Source of the DNA: Pseudomonas sp. KBW05
GTDB taxonomy: Bacteria; Pseudomonadota; Gammaproteobacteria; Pseudomonadales; Pseudomonadaceae
Direction: 5' to 3'
Length of the DNA: 64,000 nucleotides
NCBI RefSeq assembly: GCF_003852405.1
Contig: NZ_QAJM01000003.1
Location: 115,139-179,138 of the forward strand
Of the stretch, positions 10,940 through 19,870 are shown one piece after another. The notes under the pieces are model-generated. The model saw only the letters and a program-made list of their open reading frames with translations, did not search any database and was not told the DNA's origin. A program made the translations under genes and the position numbers. The first letter of the stretch is position 1, and the number at the start of each line of letters is the position of its first letter.

Positions 10940-12013
10940 TCAAATCAGCCGAGCATCCAACTCCCCCGCCCAAGCCATCAACGCCGCCAGCAAAAAGAAA
11001 CTGCCGCAGGCTGACTCGACTTTGTGCTCCGTCGTCGCCGACGTGCGATAGCAATGTCCGTTGAAACGCCCGTCGACAAAGTCATCGCTGCGCACGATCG
11101 CCGCCAGCAAACGCCCCGCCTCCTGCTGCAACACCTGCCCATCGGCCAGCTCCAGCGCCTGCGCTTGCAGGGCCAGCGACGCCATGGCCGCCGCGCACGG
11201 ATCGTGCGGTCCATCGGGCTGCCCCAGGCGGTTGAGCGGTGCGTGCACCGAGCGGCTGCGCAACCAGTATTGGCTGGCGCGCTGGGCATCCTGGTGGAAT
11301 GGCACACCGTACAGACGCGCACCGACGCCGAGGCCGAGCATGGCCCAGGCTTGCCCACGGGACCAATCGCCCGCAGGGTCGCCAACGTGCCATTGCCCCT
11401 GCTCATCAAGGGCATGGCTGCTCCAGGCGCCCGCCGAACCCGCACAGGCACGAAACGAGGTATGCAGGTGCTGGCGCCCCAAACTCAGCAGGTCAGGGGA
11501 GTTGCCTAATGCGAACAGGTTTAACGTCGCCGCCAGTGGGTCGATGCTTAAGCTACGATCCCCCTGCGCGCCGCCGCCCATCTCACGGCCCAGGGGGATG
11601 CAACCGAGCACCGGATCAAACGCATGGGCCAGGCGCTGTGCGGCCTGTTGCGCCAACTCCGCAGCTTCGGGATCCGCCAATAACTGCGCGCCAAGACCAG
11701 CGCCATACCAGAAGATCAAGCTGCGGTGATGGGTATCGCTGTCGAGCTTGTCGCGCAGGCGTTCAGCAATCCTTAGCGCTTGTTGCCGATCCGCCTGGCG
11801 CCCGTAATGGACGGCGCGCAGCCACCACAACCCCGCCCAGAAACCACCCAGCCACGAGCCACCGGCCGAGACTTTCCAGGCGCCGTCGTTGTACAGCGGG
11901 AAACCCTCGCCACAGACCGCCTCGATCTGCTCCAGTCGAGACAGGATCGCCTCGATGGCGCGCTGCGTCTCGGCACTGTTGAGCGGCCGGTCCAACACTT
12001 CGAACGCGCTCAT
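10940..12013 (-). CDS. GH88-like six-hairpin glycosidase-family protein in a metallophore locus
   Basis: A 357-residue cytoplasmic protein resembling family 88 (unsaturated glucuronyl hydrolase) alpha/alpha-barrels. It shows a helix rich in W and G (GGSWLGGFWAGLWWL, about 51-65) and the clear family segment GDWSRGQAWAMLGLG. The position of the second catalytic aspartate appears kept (D158 in SIDPLAAT), but the usual His-Asp of the first one reads HRSLIF (R97), so a normal hydrolase function is doubtful. The start overlaps the stop of the MFS gene by 4 bp (ATGA), showing translational coupling; the longer frame further upstream is only the MFS gene read in another frame. Why such a protein belongs to this locus is unknown. 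Confidence 0.7.
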   Translation of the reverse strand: MSAFEVLDRPLNSAETQRAIEAILSRLEQIEAVCGEGFPLYNDGAWKVSAGGSWLGGFWAGLWWLRAVHYGRQADRQQALRIAERLRDKLDSDTHHRSLIFWYGAGLGAQLLADPEAAELAQQAAQRLAHAFDPVLGCIPLGREMGGGAQGDRSLSIDPLAATLNLFALGNSPDLLSLGRQHLHTSFRACAGSAGAWSSHALDEQGQWHVGDPAGDWSRGQAWAMLGLGVGARLYGVPFHQDAQRASQYWLRSRSVHAPLNRLGQPDGPHDPCAAAMASLALQAQALELADGQVLQQEAGRLLAAIVRSDDFVDGRFNGHCYRTSATTEHKVESACGSFFLLAALMAWAGELDARLI

Positions 12014-13164
12014 TTGACCACCTGCAAACCCGGCGCCGCGCGCACCCGCGTCAGTACCAGGCTCAGCCCACAGGCCAGCAGCACCACGCCGATGGGCATC
12101 CACCAGGACTGGCCGAACACCAGCCCGAACAACGGCGGCCCCAGCGCAAACCCGCCGAAAAAGCCCACCGACAGCAACCCCGCCGACGGCGCCGGCGCGC
12201 CGAAACCGGGGTCGCGCAGCACCATGCTCATGGCGATGGCATTGGTCGCCACTGCCGTCAGGCCCATGCCCAGCGCACCGGCCCACAGCAGCCAGTGACG
12301 CGCGGGCGTGGCCTGGGCGGTCAGCCACAACGCCACGCTCGCCAACAGCAGCAACACCAGCAACAGCCACGATTCATCGGCCATGCGCGCGCCCAACGGC
12401 GTCAACAGCGTGCGCGCAACAATGCCCATCACGCCGAAGCCGGCGATCAAGCCGCCGATGGCCGTGGCCGACATGCCCTGCCCGGCGGCGAACACACCGA
12501 GAAAGGTCACGAAGGACGACAACACCACGCCCACGCACAGCTGGATACTCATCAACACAGCCAGGCGCGCCGTCGGCCGCGCTACCCGCAAACTCAGCGG
12601 TTTGCGCGCCGATGCCGCTGGCGCCACACGCGGCCCCAACACCGCCAGCAGCAACGCCGGCAGCAGCAGGCACGCCAACGCCCCGCGCCAACCGAAACCC
12701 AGCGCCAAGCCCGGCAACAACGCCCCGGCAAACAACGCCGAGACCTGCACCCCGGACTGCTTCAACCCGACCACCGCCGCCTTGAACGCTGGCTCGACGC
12801 GCTCGGCAATCAGCAGATTGGTCACCGGGTTGGCCAACGCCTGGGCAATCCCGCACACCGTCAGCGCCAGCACCACACCCGCAAATCCCGGCAAAGCGGC
12901 GAGCAGGCTGTAGGAGCACGCCGTGCTCCAGAACAACAACGCCAGGCCACGCCGGCTGCCCAGCCAATTGACCAGCGGCCCGGCCCACAACGACAGCAAC
13001 GCCGCGAAACCAAAGGTGCTGGTGATCAACCAACCGAGCCACGGCGTCGGCACGCCAAGATCGGCGATCATCAACGGGCCGAGGGTGCCGACCGCGTAGA
13101 AGATCAGCATCGGCAGGGCCATGGCGCAGGTCAGCACCACGCGCAACCACAGGCTATGGGTCAT
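12010..13164 (-). CDS. MFS transporter, probable exporter
   Basis: A 384-residue major facilitator with about twelve hydrophobic segments and no large loops. It begins with a loop-helix pattern typical of drug/metabolite exporters (YAVGTLGPLMIADLG near the start). It sits inside the biosynthetic block, coupled at both ends by ATGA overlaps (acyl-CoA dehydrogenase-like gene upstream, GH88-like gene downstream). A second, different MFS gene lies in the receptor block at 24938-26167, so one plausible split is export here and uptake there; this is inference. Confidence 0.8.
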   Translation of the reverse strand: MTHSLWLRVVLTCAMALPMLIFYAVGTLGPLMIADLGVPTPWLGWLITSTFGFAALLSLWAGPLVNWLGSRRGLALLFWSTACSYSLLAALPGFAGVVLALTVCGIAQALANPVTNLLIAERVEPAFKAAVVGLKQSGVQVSALFAGALLPGLALGFGWRGALACLLLPALLLAVLGPRVAPAASARKPLSLRVARPTARLAVLMSIQLCVGVVLSSFVTFLGVFAAGQGMSATAIGGLIAGFGVMGIVARTLLTPLGARMADESWLLLVLLLLASVALWLTAQATPARHWLLWAGALGMGLTAVATNAIAMSMVLRDPGFGAPAPSAGLLSVGFFGGFALGPPLFGLVFGQSWWMPIGVVLLACGLSLVLTRVRAAPGLQVVK

Positions 13165-14297
13165 CCCCGCGCTCCAACCGACGGCAGGTCGAAGTCCAAC
13201 CCGTCCACGCCACAGCTATCGAGCAACTGCCGGCCGACCGCACTGATAAGCGCATCGTCGGTGCCATCGAGAATATGCGTGGTGCGCGCGGTGTTGTAGA
13301 TGCCCGGCAGTGGCGACCACGCGCTCAAGCCTTCGGCGCCCATGATCTGGATCGCCGAATCCGCCGCCGCGCTCAACGCCTGGGACGCCGCGACCTTGGC
13401 GATATTCACTTCAACACTGTTGGCCACGCCCGCATCGCGTTTGGCCGCCGCGTCCTGCAACAACAACCGCGCACTGGCGATGGCCTGGTACACGCTGAAC
13501 ACCCGCAGGCGCACCAACTGCTTGTCGGCCAGCCGCGCCTGCTGGCCACGGGCCGAATGAATGCGCGCGCACATCAGGTCGAAACAACGCTGGGCCAAGC
13601 CCAGCCAATGCACCGAACGCAGGATGCGCCCCAAGCCCAGGCGCTCCTGCATCAGCGCCAGCCCTTGCCCCGGCTGGCCCAGCACATAGGCCGGCGCCAC
13701 CGGCACATCGTCAAAGGCCAACTCGCCCTGGCCACTGAAGCGGCCAAGGATCGACAACGGCCGCACCACGCGAAACCCCGGCGCATCCGCTGGCACCAGG
13801 AACATCGACAAGCCCTGCGCCGTCTGCGCCACCACCGTGACCAACGCCGCCCGCTCGGCGCGGCAGATAAACCATTTGCGCCCGTTCAAGCGCCACTGGC
13901 CGTCGATCAGTTCCGCGTGCGCGGTGATCGTCGCCGGGATCGAACCGATGCTGTCCGGCTCGGACATGCCGTAGCTCGACACCATCGCCCCACTCGCCAA
14001 CGGTTCCAGGAAGCGCTGGCGCACCGCCTCGCTGGCGTGGCGAGTGAGCATGTGCAGATCCAGGGTGGCGTCATCGCCGAAGATCGCCGGGGCGTATTCC
14101 GAACGCCCCTCCTGTTCGGCCACCGCCAGGTAATCGCGCAAGCTGCCAGCGGTGTGCGGATAAAAACTACCCCACAACCCTTCGGCCCGCGCCTGCTCGC
14201 TCAGCTCGGCCAGCAATTGCGGATTGCTGGCCAACTCACCTTCCACGGGGATGATGCGCTCATCGACAAACTGCCGTACCCGCTGCGCCTTCAACAT
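13161..14297 (-). CDS. Acyl-CoA dehydrogenase-like flavoprotein
   Basis: A 378-residue member of the acyl-CoA dehydrogenase superfamily. The FAD-binding stretch SSYGMSEPDSIGS corresponds to the usual M-T-E-P-x-x-G-S, and the C-terminal helical domain is present (IMGAEGLSAWSPLPGIYNTAR). At the place of the catalytic glutamate (E-G-T in standard enzymes) the sequence reads HILDGTDDA, with D344 instead of Glu. Family knowledge suggests oxidation of an activated acyl substrate, perhaps an aromatising step. The start overlaps the AMP-ligase stop by 7 bp; the stop overlaps the MFS start by 4 bp. Confidence 0.85.
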   Translation of the reverse strand: MLKAQRVRQFVDERIIPVEGELASNPQLLAELSEQARAEGLWGSFYPHTAGSLRDYLAVAEQEGRSEYAPAIFGDDATLDLHMLTRHASEAVRQRFLEPLASGAMVSSYGMSEPDSIGSIPATITAHAELIDGQWRLNGRKWFICRAERAALVTVVAQTAQGLSMFLVPADAPGFRVVRPLSILGRFSGQGELAFDDVPVAPAYVLGQPGQGLALMQERLGLGRILRSVHWLGLAQRCFDLMCARIHSARGQQARLADKQLVRLRVFSVYQAIASARLLLQDAAAKRDAGVANSVEVNIAKVAASQALSAAADSAIQIMGAEGLSAWSPLPGIYNTARTTHILDGTDDALISAVGRQLLDSCGVDGLDFDLPSVGARG

Positions 14298-15940
14298 GCG
14301 ATGCCCGCCCCGCTTTCGAGGAACGCCACTTCGGCGGCCAGGGATTTCTTGTCGATCTTGCCCGCTGGCGTCAGCGGCAATTGGCGATAGAAACGCAGGT
14401 ACTCCGGCAGCTTGTTCACCTCCAGCCCTTGCTCACGCAGGTAGTCGGTCAACTCGCTGAGGGAGAAACGCGCGGCGCCGTCTCGCAAGGTCACGCAGAT
14501 GCAAACGCGTTGGCCGAGGTCCGGGTCAGGTACCGCCACGCACGCGACGCTGACCACGTCCGGGTGGCTGGTGGCCAGGGTTTCGATCTGCACCGGGCTG
14601 ATGTTCGCGCCGCCGCGGATGATGATGTCTTTCTTGCGCCCGGCCAAAATCAGGTAGCCATCACTGTCGATGTAACCGAGGTCGCCGGTATTCACCCAGC
14701 CTTCGGCGTCGCGGTACTGCGCGTCGAGTTCCGGCGCATTCACGTACTGCATCGGGCTCAACGGGCCGCGCGCCTTGATTTCGCCGACGCTGCCCTGGGG
14801 CAATTCCACGCCGTCTTCGTCAAAGATCTTGATCGCACACACCGCCGGGTTCGGCCGGCCGACGCTGTAGAACACCACATCCAGCGCATCGTCCAGGGTG
14901 TTGTGACAGTTCACCCCGTCGGCGGAACCGTAGAGGCTGATAAAACCGCAACCGAACGCCTCGACACAGCGGCGCACGGTGACTTCATCGATCAGCGAAC
15001 CGCCGCAAATCAGCCCGAGCAGGCTGGATTTATCCACCTGCGCCAACCGCGCATCGGCAGCGATACGTTGCAACATGGTCGGCACGCCGAGGATGTGGGT
15101 CGGGCGCAATTGGGCGATGGCGTCGATAGCCGCCGCGACATCGAATTGCGGCAACACCGCAATCGAACCGCCGAGCCAGGACAGGCTGCCAAAGGTCGCC
15201 GTCGAACCAAACGACGAACCCAGCGGCACCAGGTACAGGCCACGGAACGTACCGCCCTCGGGGTGCACACGTTGCAGGAAGCGCCCGCGCCCGCCAACCA
15301 GGGCGTTGTGGGAATAGGCGACCAATTTAGGCTCCGACTCGGTGCCGGAGGACACCAGCAAGCGCACCGGAGAATTCGGGCACACCTCGGGCAATTGCGC
15401 TGCGCTCAAGGGCTCGGCCTGGAACATCTGCTCCAGGCTCAGCCATCCTTTGCGCGCCTCGCCTTCGACGATCAGCACGCGCAGCGACAACAACGTCGGG
15501 CGCAGGGCTTCGATGACCTGGCACAAATCGATGCCGGCGTACTGCGCCGGCACGATCACCGCCCGCGCATCGCAACGGCGCACCAGGGATTGAATGTCGA
15601 GGCTGCCGCGCCCCGGTGGAAACGGCGCGACCACGGCGCCCAGCGCCGCAGCGGCGAGGTCGATGGCGCAACTGCGCCAGCTGTTGGTCAGTTGATACGC
15701 CACCACGTCACCGGCGACGATGCCCGCATTGCGCAAACTGGCGGCCATGCGCAGCGCCGCTGCGTGCAGCTCGCCGTAGGTAACGCTGCTGTCGGGTTCG
15801 AGCACCGCCGGTTTGTGCGGGTCGCGTTCGGCGTGTTCACGAAACAGTTGGTACACCGAACGGTTGGGGTAAGTGCCGTCCTGTTCCCACACGCTGCGCA
15901 CAGCGGCGGGAACCAGATCGATAATGCCTGCGTTATTCAT
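14291..15940 (-). CDS. AMP-dependent acid-CoA ligase / adenylating enzyme
   Basis: ANL-superfamily adenylating enzyme of 549 residues. Core motifs are visible: a P-loop variant SSGTESEPK (197-205), YGSADG, and the hinge region NTGDLGYIDSDGYLILAGRK; a C-terminal lysine occurs in TPAGKIDKKSL. It should activate a carboxylate as acyl-AMP. In PDTC and thioquinolobactin loci the corresponding ligase activates the carboxylate that then receives sulfur from the thiocarboxylated ThiS-like carrier, and the same role is inferred. The start ATG at 15940 overlaps the CaiB-like stop (ATGA); a 17-codon upstream extension of the frame is not used by the family. Confidence 0.88.
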   Translation of the reverse strand: MNNAGIIDLVPAAVRSVWEQDGTYPNRSVYQLFREHAERDPHKPAVLEPDSSVTYGELHAAALRMAASLRNAGIVAGDVVAYQLTNSWRSCAIDLAAAALGAVVAPFPPGRGSLDIQSLVRRCDARAVIVPAQYAGIDLCQVIEALRPTLLSLRVLIVEGEARKGWLSLEQMFQAEPLSAAQLPEVCPNSPVRLLVSSGTESEPKLVAYSHNALVGGRGRFLQRVHPEGGTFRGLYLVPLGSSFGSTATFGSLSWLGGSIAVLPQFDVAAAIDAIAQLRPTHILGVPTMLQRIAADARLAQVDKSSLLGLICGGSLIDEVTVRRCVEAFGCGFISLYGSADGVNCHNTLDDALDVVFYSVGRPNPAVCAIKIFDEDGVELPQGSVGEIKARGPLSPMQYVNAPELDAQYRDAEGWVNTGDLGYIDSDGYLILAGRKKDIIIRGGANISPVQIETLATSHPDVVSVACVAVPDPDLGQRVCICVTLRDGAARFSLSELTDYLREQGLEVNKLPEYLRFYRQLPLTPAGKIDKKSLAAEVAFLESGAGIAC

Positions 15941-17748
15941 CGAAAACTCCAGTGAGCGTTGACCGAGGTATAGGCATTCACGCTTAAACACGTCTTCAAT
16001 CGCCTGTCTTGAGCCAGGGCTGACAGGTCTTCTACGGCCACCACGGCCGGGATGTCGGCGGCGCCCAGCACCTGTTGCCAGGTAGCGGCGGGTTGCGACG
16101 CCAAGGCGCTGCGGATTGCTGCATCGCTATGCAAGTCGCAGGCGAGGATGTTTTCCAGCTGTGCAAGTTGCGCCGGAGTCTGGCAGTCGATGGCCAGCAC
16201 GCCGTCGGCGGTCGGGTAGACGCCCTTGAGCAGGCTCTGTGTGGGCGCGTCCTGCACCGTCAGCAGGTTGGCGGTGCCCAGCAGCGAGCTATCGACCCGC
16301 GCACCCTGGCCGCTAAGGGCACGATGCAGCAATGCCGCACTCACGCCTTGCGCCGCGACCACACCGCCCAGCACATCGAGCACGGTGAACAACGAACCGC
16401 CCGGCGTGGCCGAAGCCTGGCCGATCTGTTCGCCGACGCCGGACCAGGCTTGCACCATAAAGTCGGTGCCGGGCAGCGGTTCGCCCGGGCGGTCGTGGCC
16501 CCAACCGCCGGCGTAGGCGTACACCAGCGCCGGGTTGATGCGCAGCAGGTCGGCGCTGTCCAAGCCCAGCTCGGCGGCCTTGCCCGGCGCCCAGTTGTGC
16601 AGGAACACATCGGCGTCACGCACCCGTTCAAACAGTTCGTCGCGACCGGCGCGGGACTTGATGTCCAACTCCCGCACCTGCTTGTGCCGGTTCAGCGCAT
16701 CGAAGCGCACCGACACGCCCTCCACACACGGCGGCATGCCGCGCAGCGGGTCACCACCAGGCAATTCGAGGCGGATCACCTCGGCGCCCAACATCGCCAG
16801 CAGATGCCCGGCCAGCGGGCCCTGGATACGGCGGCAGGATTCGATCACGGTGAGGCCGCTCAACGGCAACGCCGGGTTGTTCAGGCCACGCAATGGCTGG
16901 CCGCCGGCAGCGACGGCAAAGCTCCACGGGCCTTGGGCGATTTGCGCGGGCAGATCCGCATCGCCACGACGCTCGGCGAGGCTGCGCAACGGGCACACCG
17001 CCATGCCGCTCAAGGCGCACAACGCGGTGATGCGCGCCATCGACAAGCGCGCCATGGCCTGGCGAAACACCGGCGGCATCGGCGCGACGGCTTTGGCATA
17101 GCGCAGCAGGAAGGCTTTCCAGCCCTGTCCGGCCTGTTCGCCGTCGATGCCGACCTGCGCCCAGAAGCGCCGCCACGGCTCGGCGTCGAGGGTTTCCAAT
17201 TCAAAATACACGCCGTCCGCCGACATGAACGGCGGGCGATTCTTTGCGCACGTCGCCCCCGGCAACAGGTGTTCGGCTTCAGCACCCGCCGTGGCACCGG
17301 CCAGGTATTGAGCGATGCTCAACACGCCGGCGCCGGCCATGGCGGTGTCCACGCGGCTGAAATCGCCACCGCGCAGTTGCCCGACGGCTGCGGCCAACAC
17401 GCCTTGCAGCGCGAGGCTGGCGCCGAGGGTGGAGACGTAATCCACGCCCAGCCCCTGGACCTTGCCGCTGGCCCGGCCGTGCACCGACATCAAGCCGCAG
17501 GCCGCTTGCACCGTGTGTTCGGTGGCGCCGGCGGACGTGCCGTCGGCCCAGCCGTGAATCACGCCCTGCACCGACTTGAGGTCAGGGTGATGCAAGCCCA
17601 TGCGCATGGCATCGCGCTTATCGCTGTCATGGGGCGCCAGGCCCAGCGCCGTCGCCTGGTAGCGCAGTGACGCGGCCAAGCTGGCCATCCCGGCCGGTGC
17701 GCCGGTAAACGTGCCGCTGAGGCTACAGCCATGTAGAAGTGCAGACAT
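15937..17748 (-). CDS. Double-length CaiB/BaiF-type CoA-transferase-like protein
   Basis: At 603 residues this is about one and a half to two times a single family III CoA-transferase. The C-terminal half (from about residue 300, SGLTVIESCRRIQGPLAG) is recognisably CaiB-like and keeps the catalytic aspartate, D458 in FTVLDVLGG. The N-terminal half contains a parallel segment (DYVSTLGAS...VDTAMAG, matching TVLDVLGGV...VDSSLLG) where the aspartate is replaced by S106. I read this as an internal duplication with one dead copy. Expected reaction: transfer of CoA between acids. CaiB-like proteins are, to my memory, also part of PDTC loci. It is coupled to the ligase by ATGA and follows the ThiS-like gene by 86 bp. 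Confidence 0.8.
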   Translation of the reverse strand: MSALLHGCSLSGTFTGAPAGMASLAASLRYQATALGLAPHDSDKRDAMRMGLHHPDLKSVQGVIHGWADGTSAGATEHTVQAACGLMSVHGRASGKVQGLGVDYVSTLGASLALQGVLAAAVGQLRGGDFSRVDTAMAGAGVLSIAQYLAGATAGAEAEHLLPGATCAKNRPPFMSADGVYFELETLDAEPWRRFWAQVGIDGEQAGQGWKAFLLRYAKAVAPMPPVFRQAMARLSMARITALCALSGMAVCPLRSLAERRGDADLPAQIAQGPWSFAVAAGGQPLRGLNNPALPLSGLTVIESCRRIQGPLAGHLLAMLGAEVIRLELPGGDPLRGMPPCVEGVSVRFDALNRHKQVRELDIKSRAGRDELFERVRDADVFLHNWAPGKAAELGLDSADLLRINPALVYAYAGGWGHDRPGEPLPGTDFMVQAWSGVGEQIGQASATPGGSLFTVLDVLGGVVAAQGVSAALLHRALSGQGARVDSSLLGTANLLTVQDAPTQSLLKGVYPTADGVLAIDCQTPAQLAQLENILACDLHSDAAIRSALASQPAATWQQVLGAADIPAVVAVEDLSALAQDRRLKTCLSVNAYTSVNAHWSFR

Positions 17749-17834
17749 TCGACATTCGCCAGAAAGGTGAGTGATCGCTGCGCGCGCGACCTCGGGTGAG
17801 GTACGCCGCGCCAGCTCTTAGAGATCGCCGCCGC

Positions 17835-18107
17835 TCAGCCGCCCGCGACAGCCGGCAGGATGGTGATGGCGTCACCGGCCTTGAGCGCGGTGCCCAGGTT
17901 GTCGGCGAAACGGATGTCGTCATCGTTGACGTAGATGTTCACGAAGCGATGCACCTGGCCGTCGCCAATCAAGCGATCCTTGACGCCTGGGTATTCGCGT
18001 TCCATCTGTTCGATCACTTCCAGAACAGTGTTGCCTTGCACTTCCACGCGCTTCTGATCCTGGGTAAAAGAGCGCAATAAAGTGGGCACCATCACGGAAA
18101 TCGACAT
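17835..18107 (-). CDS. ThiS/MoaD-like sulfur carrier protein ending in Gly-Gly
   Basis: A 90-residue ubiquitin-fold sulfur carrier. It begins MSISVMVPTLLRSF and has the MoaD-like ending DAITILPAVAGG followed directly by the stop codon, so the C-terminal Gly-Gly is already exposed. The adjacent MoeZ-like enzyme should adenylate this glycine and convert it to a thiocarboxylate that donates sulfur to the small-molecule acid. The start at 18107 follows AAGGAG. This differs from QbsE of thioquinolobactin, which carries extra residues after Gly-Gly. Confidence 0.92.
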   Translation of the reverse strand: MSISVMVPTLLRSFTQDQKRVEVQGNTVLEVIEQMEREYPGVKDRLIGDGQVHRFVNIYVNDDDIRFADNLGTALKAGDAITILPAVAGG

Positions 18108-18151
18108 GCAGAACTCCTTGGGCCTTAGTTGGCCCATTGATTAATTTCGGT

Positions 18152-18559
18152 TTAATTAACGATGTAGATAACTTCTTCAGTCACTTTGCGTTGCACGATA
18201 CGAAAACTGCGCACTGCAACTTCAACTTCCGGCAATGTTGAAACAATCACGTAGTGCACCGATGGATCACCGGCATAACTCACATCTTCCGCACTGGGGT
18301 AGGCCACGCTGGCGGTGTGGGAGTGGTAGATCACCCGGCACTCTTCGTCCCGTTCATCGAGTTCGCGCCACACCGCCAATTGCTGCTTGGGGGCGAAGCT
18401 GAAGAACGTTTCGGAGCGCGCCGCGTTGTCCATCGCCACCAGGCGTTCGGCGGTTGGCTCACCCACGGGCGCAGCGATGATGCCGCAGGTTTCCAGCGGG
18501 TGATCGCGGTGCGCCTGTTCCAACATGGCCTCCAGCAGGCCGGCACGCAGCTTCAACAT
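18152..18559 (-). CDS. JAMM/Mov34 zinc metalloprotease-like protein
   Basis: A 135-residue JAB1/MPN domain protein. The zinc motif is complete: E23 (LETCGII), H79-x-H81 (YHSHTAS), S89 and D92 (PSAEDV). In thioquinolobactin synthesis the homologue QbsD trims the carrier protein to expose Gly-Gly. Here the carrier already ends in Gly-Gly, so this enzyme must do something else, such as freeing the carrier from conjugates, or be a leftover. It lies 5 bp after the MoeZ-like gene and 44 bp before the carrier gene. Confidence 0.92.
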   Translation of the reverse strand: MLKLRAGLLEAMLEQAHRDHPLETCGIIAAPVGEPTAERLVAMDNAARSETFFSFAPKQQLAVWRELDERDEECRVIYHSHTASVAYPSAEDVSYAGDPSVHYVIVSTLPEVEVAVRSFRIVQRKVTEEVIYIVN

Positions 18560-18564
18560 GGCCG

Positions 18565-19737
18565 TCAGTAGCTCGGCAACGTCGGTTCGACATCACGCAC
18601 CCAGGCCAGCACACCGCCGTCGAGGTTGCGCACATTGCTGAAACCGCGTTGCTGCAATTCCAGCAAGACCGCCTTGGAACGCATCCCGGATTTGCAATGC
18701 AGCACCAGGTTGGCGTGCTTGCCGAAACGGGTTTCGATGACCTGCGCGGTGTTCGGGCCCTTGGGGATATGTTGCGCGCCGGGGATGTGCACGATGTCCC
18801 ATTCGGTCTGTTCCCGCACATCGATCAGCAGCAGGTTTTCCCGCCGTTCGCGCAGGGCGTGCAACTCGCGGGCGCTGATGGACGGGATGTCCGACGGCTG
18901 CACGCCGTGGGGCGCCAGCAGGCCGCAGAACGCCTGGTAATCGCTGAGGGCGGTAATCAGCTGACGGCCCGGCGCACGGCGCAGCGGCATTTGGCGGTAG
19001 GACATTTCCAAGGCGTCGTAGACCATCAAGCGGCCCAGCAGGCTGTCGCCAATGCCGGTGATCAGCTTGACCGCCTCGGTGGCCATGATCGCGCCAATCG
19101 ACGCGCAGAGGATGCCCAGCACCCCGCCTTCGGAGCAGGACGGTGCCAGTTCCGGTGGCGGCGGCTCGGGGTAGAGGTCGCGGTAATTGAGGCCGACGCC
19201 GCCGGGAGCATCTTCCCAGAACACCGAGGCCTGGCCTTCGAAGCGGTAGATCGAGCCCCACACGTACGGCTTGCCGGCCAGCACGCAGGCGTCGTTGACC
19301 AGGTAGCGGGTGGCAAAGTTGTCGGTGCCGTCGAGGATCAGGTCGTACTCGCTGAACAGCTGCACGGCGGTTTCCGGTTCCAGGCGCAGGTTGTAGCAGT
19401 TGACCTGCACATGGGGGTTCAAATCGCGGATCGCGGCGGCGGCGCTGTCGACCTTCAATTGGCCGACAGTGGCGACACGGTGGATCACCTGGCGTTGCAG
19501 GTTGGACTCGTCCACCACATCAAAATCAATAAGGCCCAAGGTACCGATACCGGCCGCTGCCAAGTACAACAAGGCGGGCGAGCCAAGACCACCGGCACCA
19601 ATGACCAACACCTTGCTGGTCTTTAAACGGCGCTGGCCGTCCATGCCGACATCGGGAATTAACAAGTGCCGACTATAACGGGTTATTTCGTCGTTACTTA
19701 GTTGGGCAAGTGGCTCTACAAGTGCAGGAAGTTTCAT
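18565..19737 (-). CDS. MoeZ-like adenylyltransferase/sulfurtransferase (ThiF-rhodanese fusion)
   Basis: A 390-residue fusion of an E1-like ThiF/MoeB domain and a C-terminal rhodanese domain. Visible: ATP site GAGGLGSP near residue 45, conserved cysteine C201 (APSCSEGGVLG), and rhodanese active-site C348 in CKSGMRS. The zinc CxxC of MoeB is replaced by NYRDLYPEPP, as in mycobacterial MoeZ. It should activate the Gly-Gly end of the ThiS-like carrier with ATP and put persulfide sulfur on it. The family start MKLPALVEPL is at 19737; 19 upstream codons are not needed. It is the first gene of the second block and has its own promoter region. Confidence 0.93.
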   Translation of the reverse strand: MKLPALVEPLAQLSNDEITRYSRHLLIPDVGMDGQRRLKTSKVLVIGAGGLGSPALLYLAAAGIGTLGLIDFDVVDESNLQRQVIHRVATVGQLKVDSAAAAIRDLNPHVQVNCYNLRLEPETAVQLFSEYDLILDGTDNFATRYLVNDACVLAGKPYVWGSIYRFEGQASVFWEDAPGGVGLNYRDLYPEPPPPELAPSCSEGGVLGILCASIGAIMATEAVKLITGIGDSLLGRLMVYDALEMSYRQMPLRRAPGRQLITALSDYQAFCGLLAPHGVQPSDIPSISARELHALRERRENLLLIDVREQTEWDIVHIPGAQHIPKGPNTAQVIETRFGKHANLVLHCKSGMRSKAVLLELQQRGFSNVRNLDGGVLAWVRDVEPTLPSY

Positions 19738-19757
19738 CACGAATACCTGTTTCTGAA

Positions 19758-19772
19758 TGCAAGTGATTCTCA
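19758..19772 (-). promoter_or_regulatory. Possible Fur-box and promoter before the MoeZ-like gene
   Basis: Read on the minus strand, TGAGAATCACTTGCA (complement of 19758-19772) fits 10 of 14 positions of the TGATAAT-N-ATTATCA Fur core. A weak promoter TTGATT-N17-GAGAAT overlaps it, about 40 bases upstream of the start codon. Both matches are partial, so this is a candidate only. Confidence 0.4.
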
Positions 19773-19870
19773 AGTAAACACTTGGTTTAATCAATTCAAC
19801 AAATCAGAACATTCATATTCATAAGGGATATTTTTGTATGCGTTTAAATAAACAGTGGTGAACGGAACAC

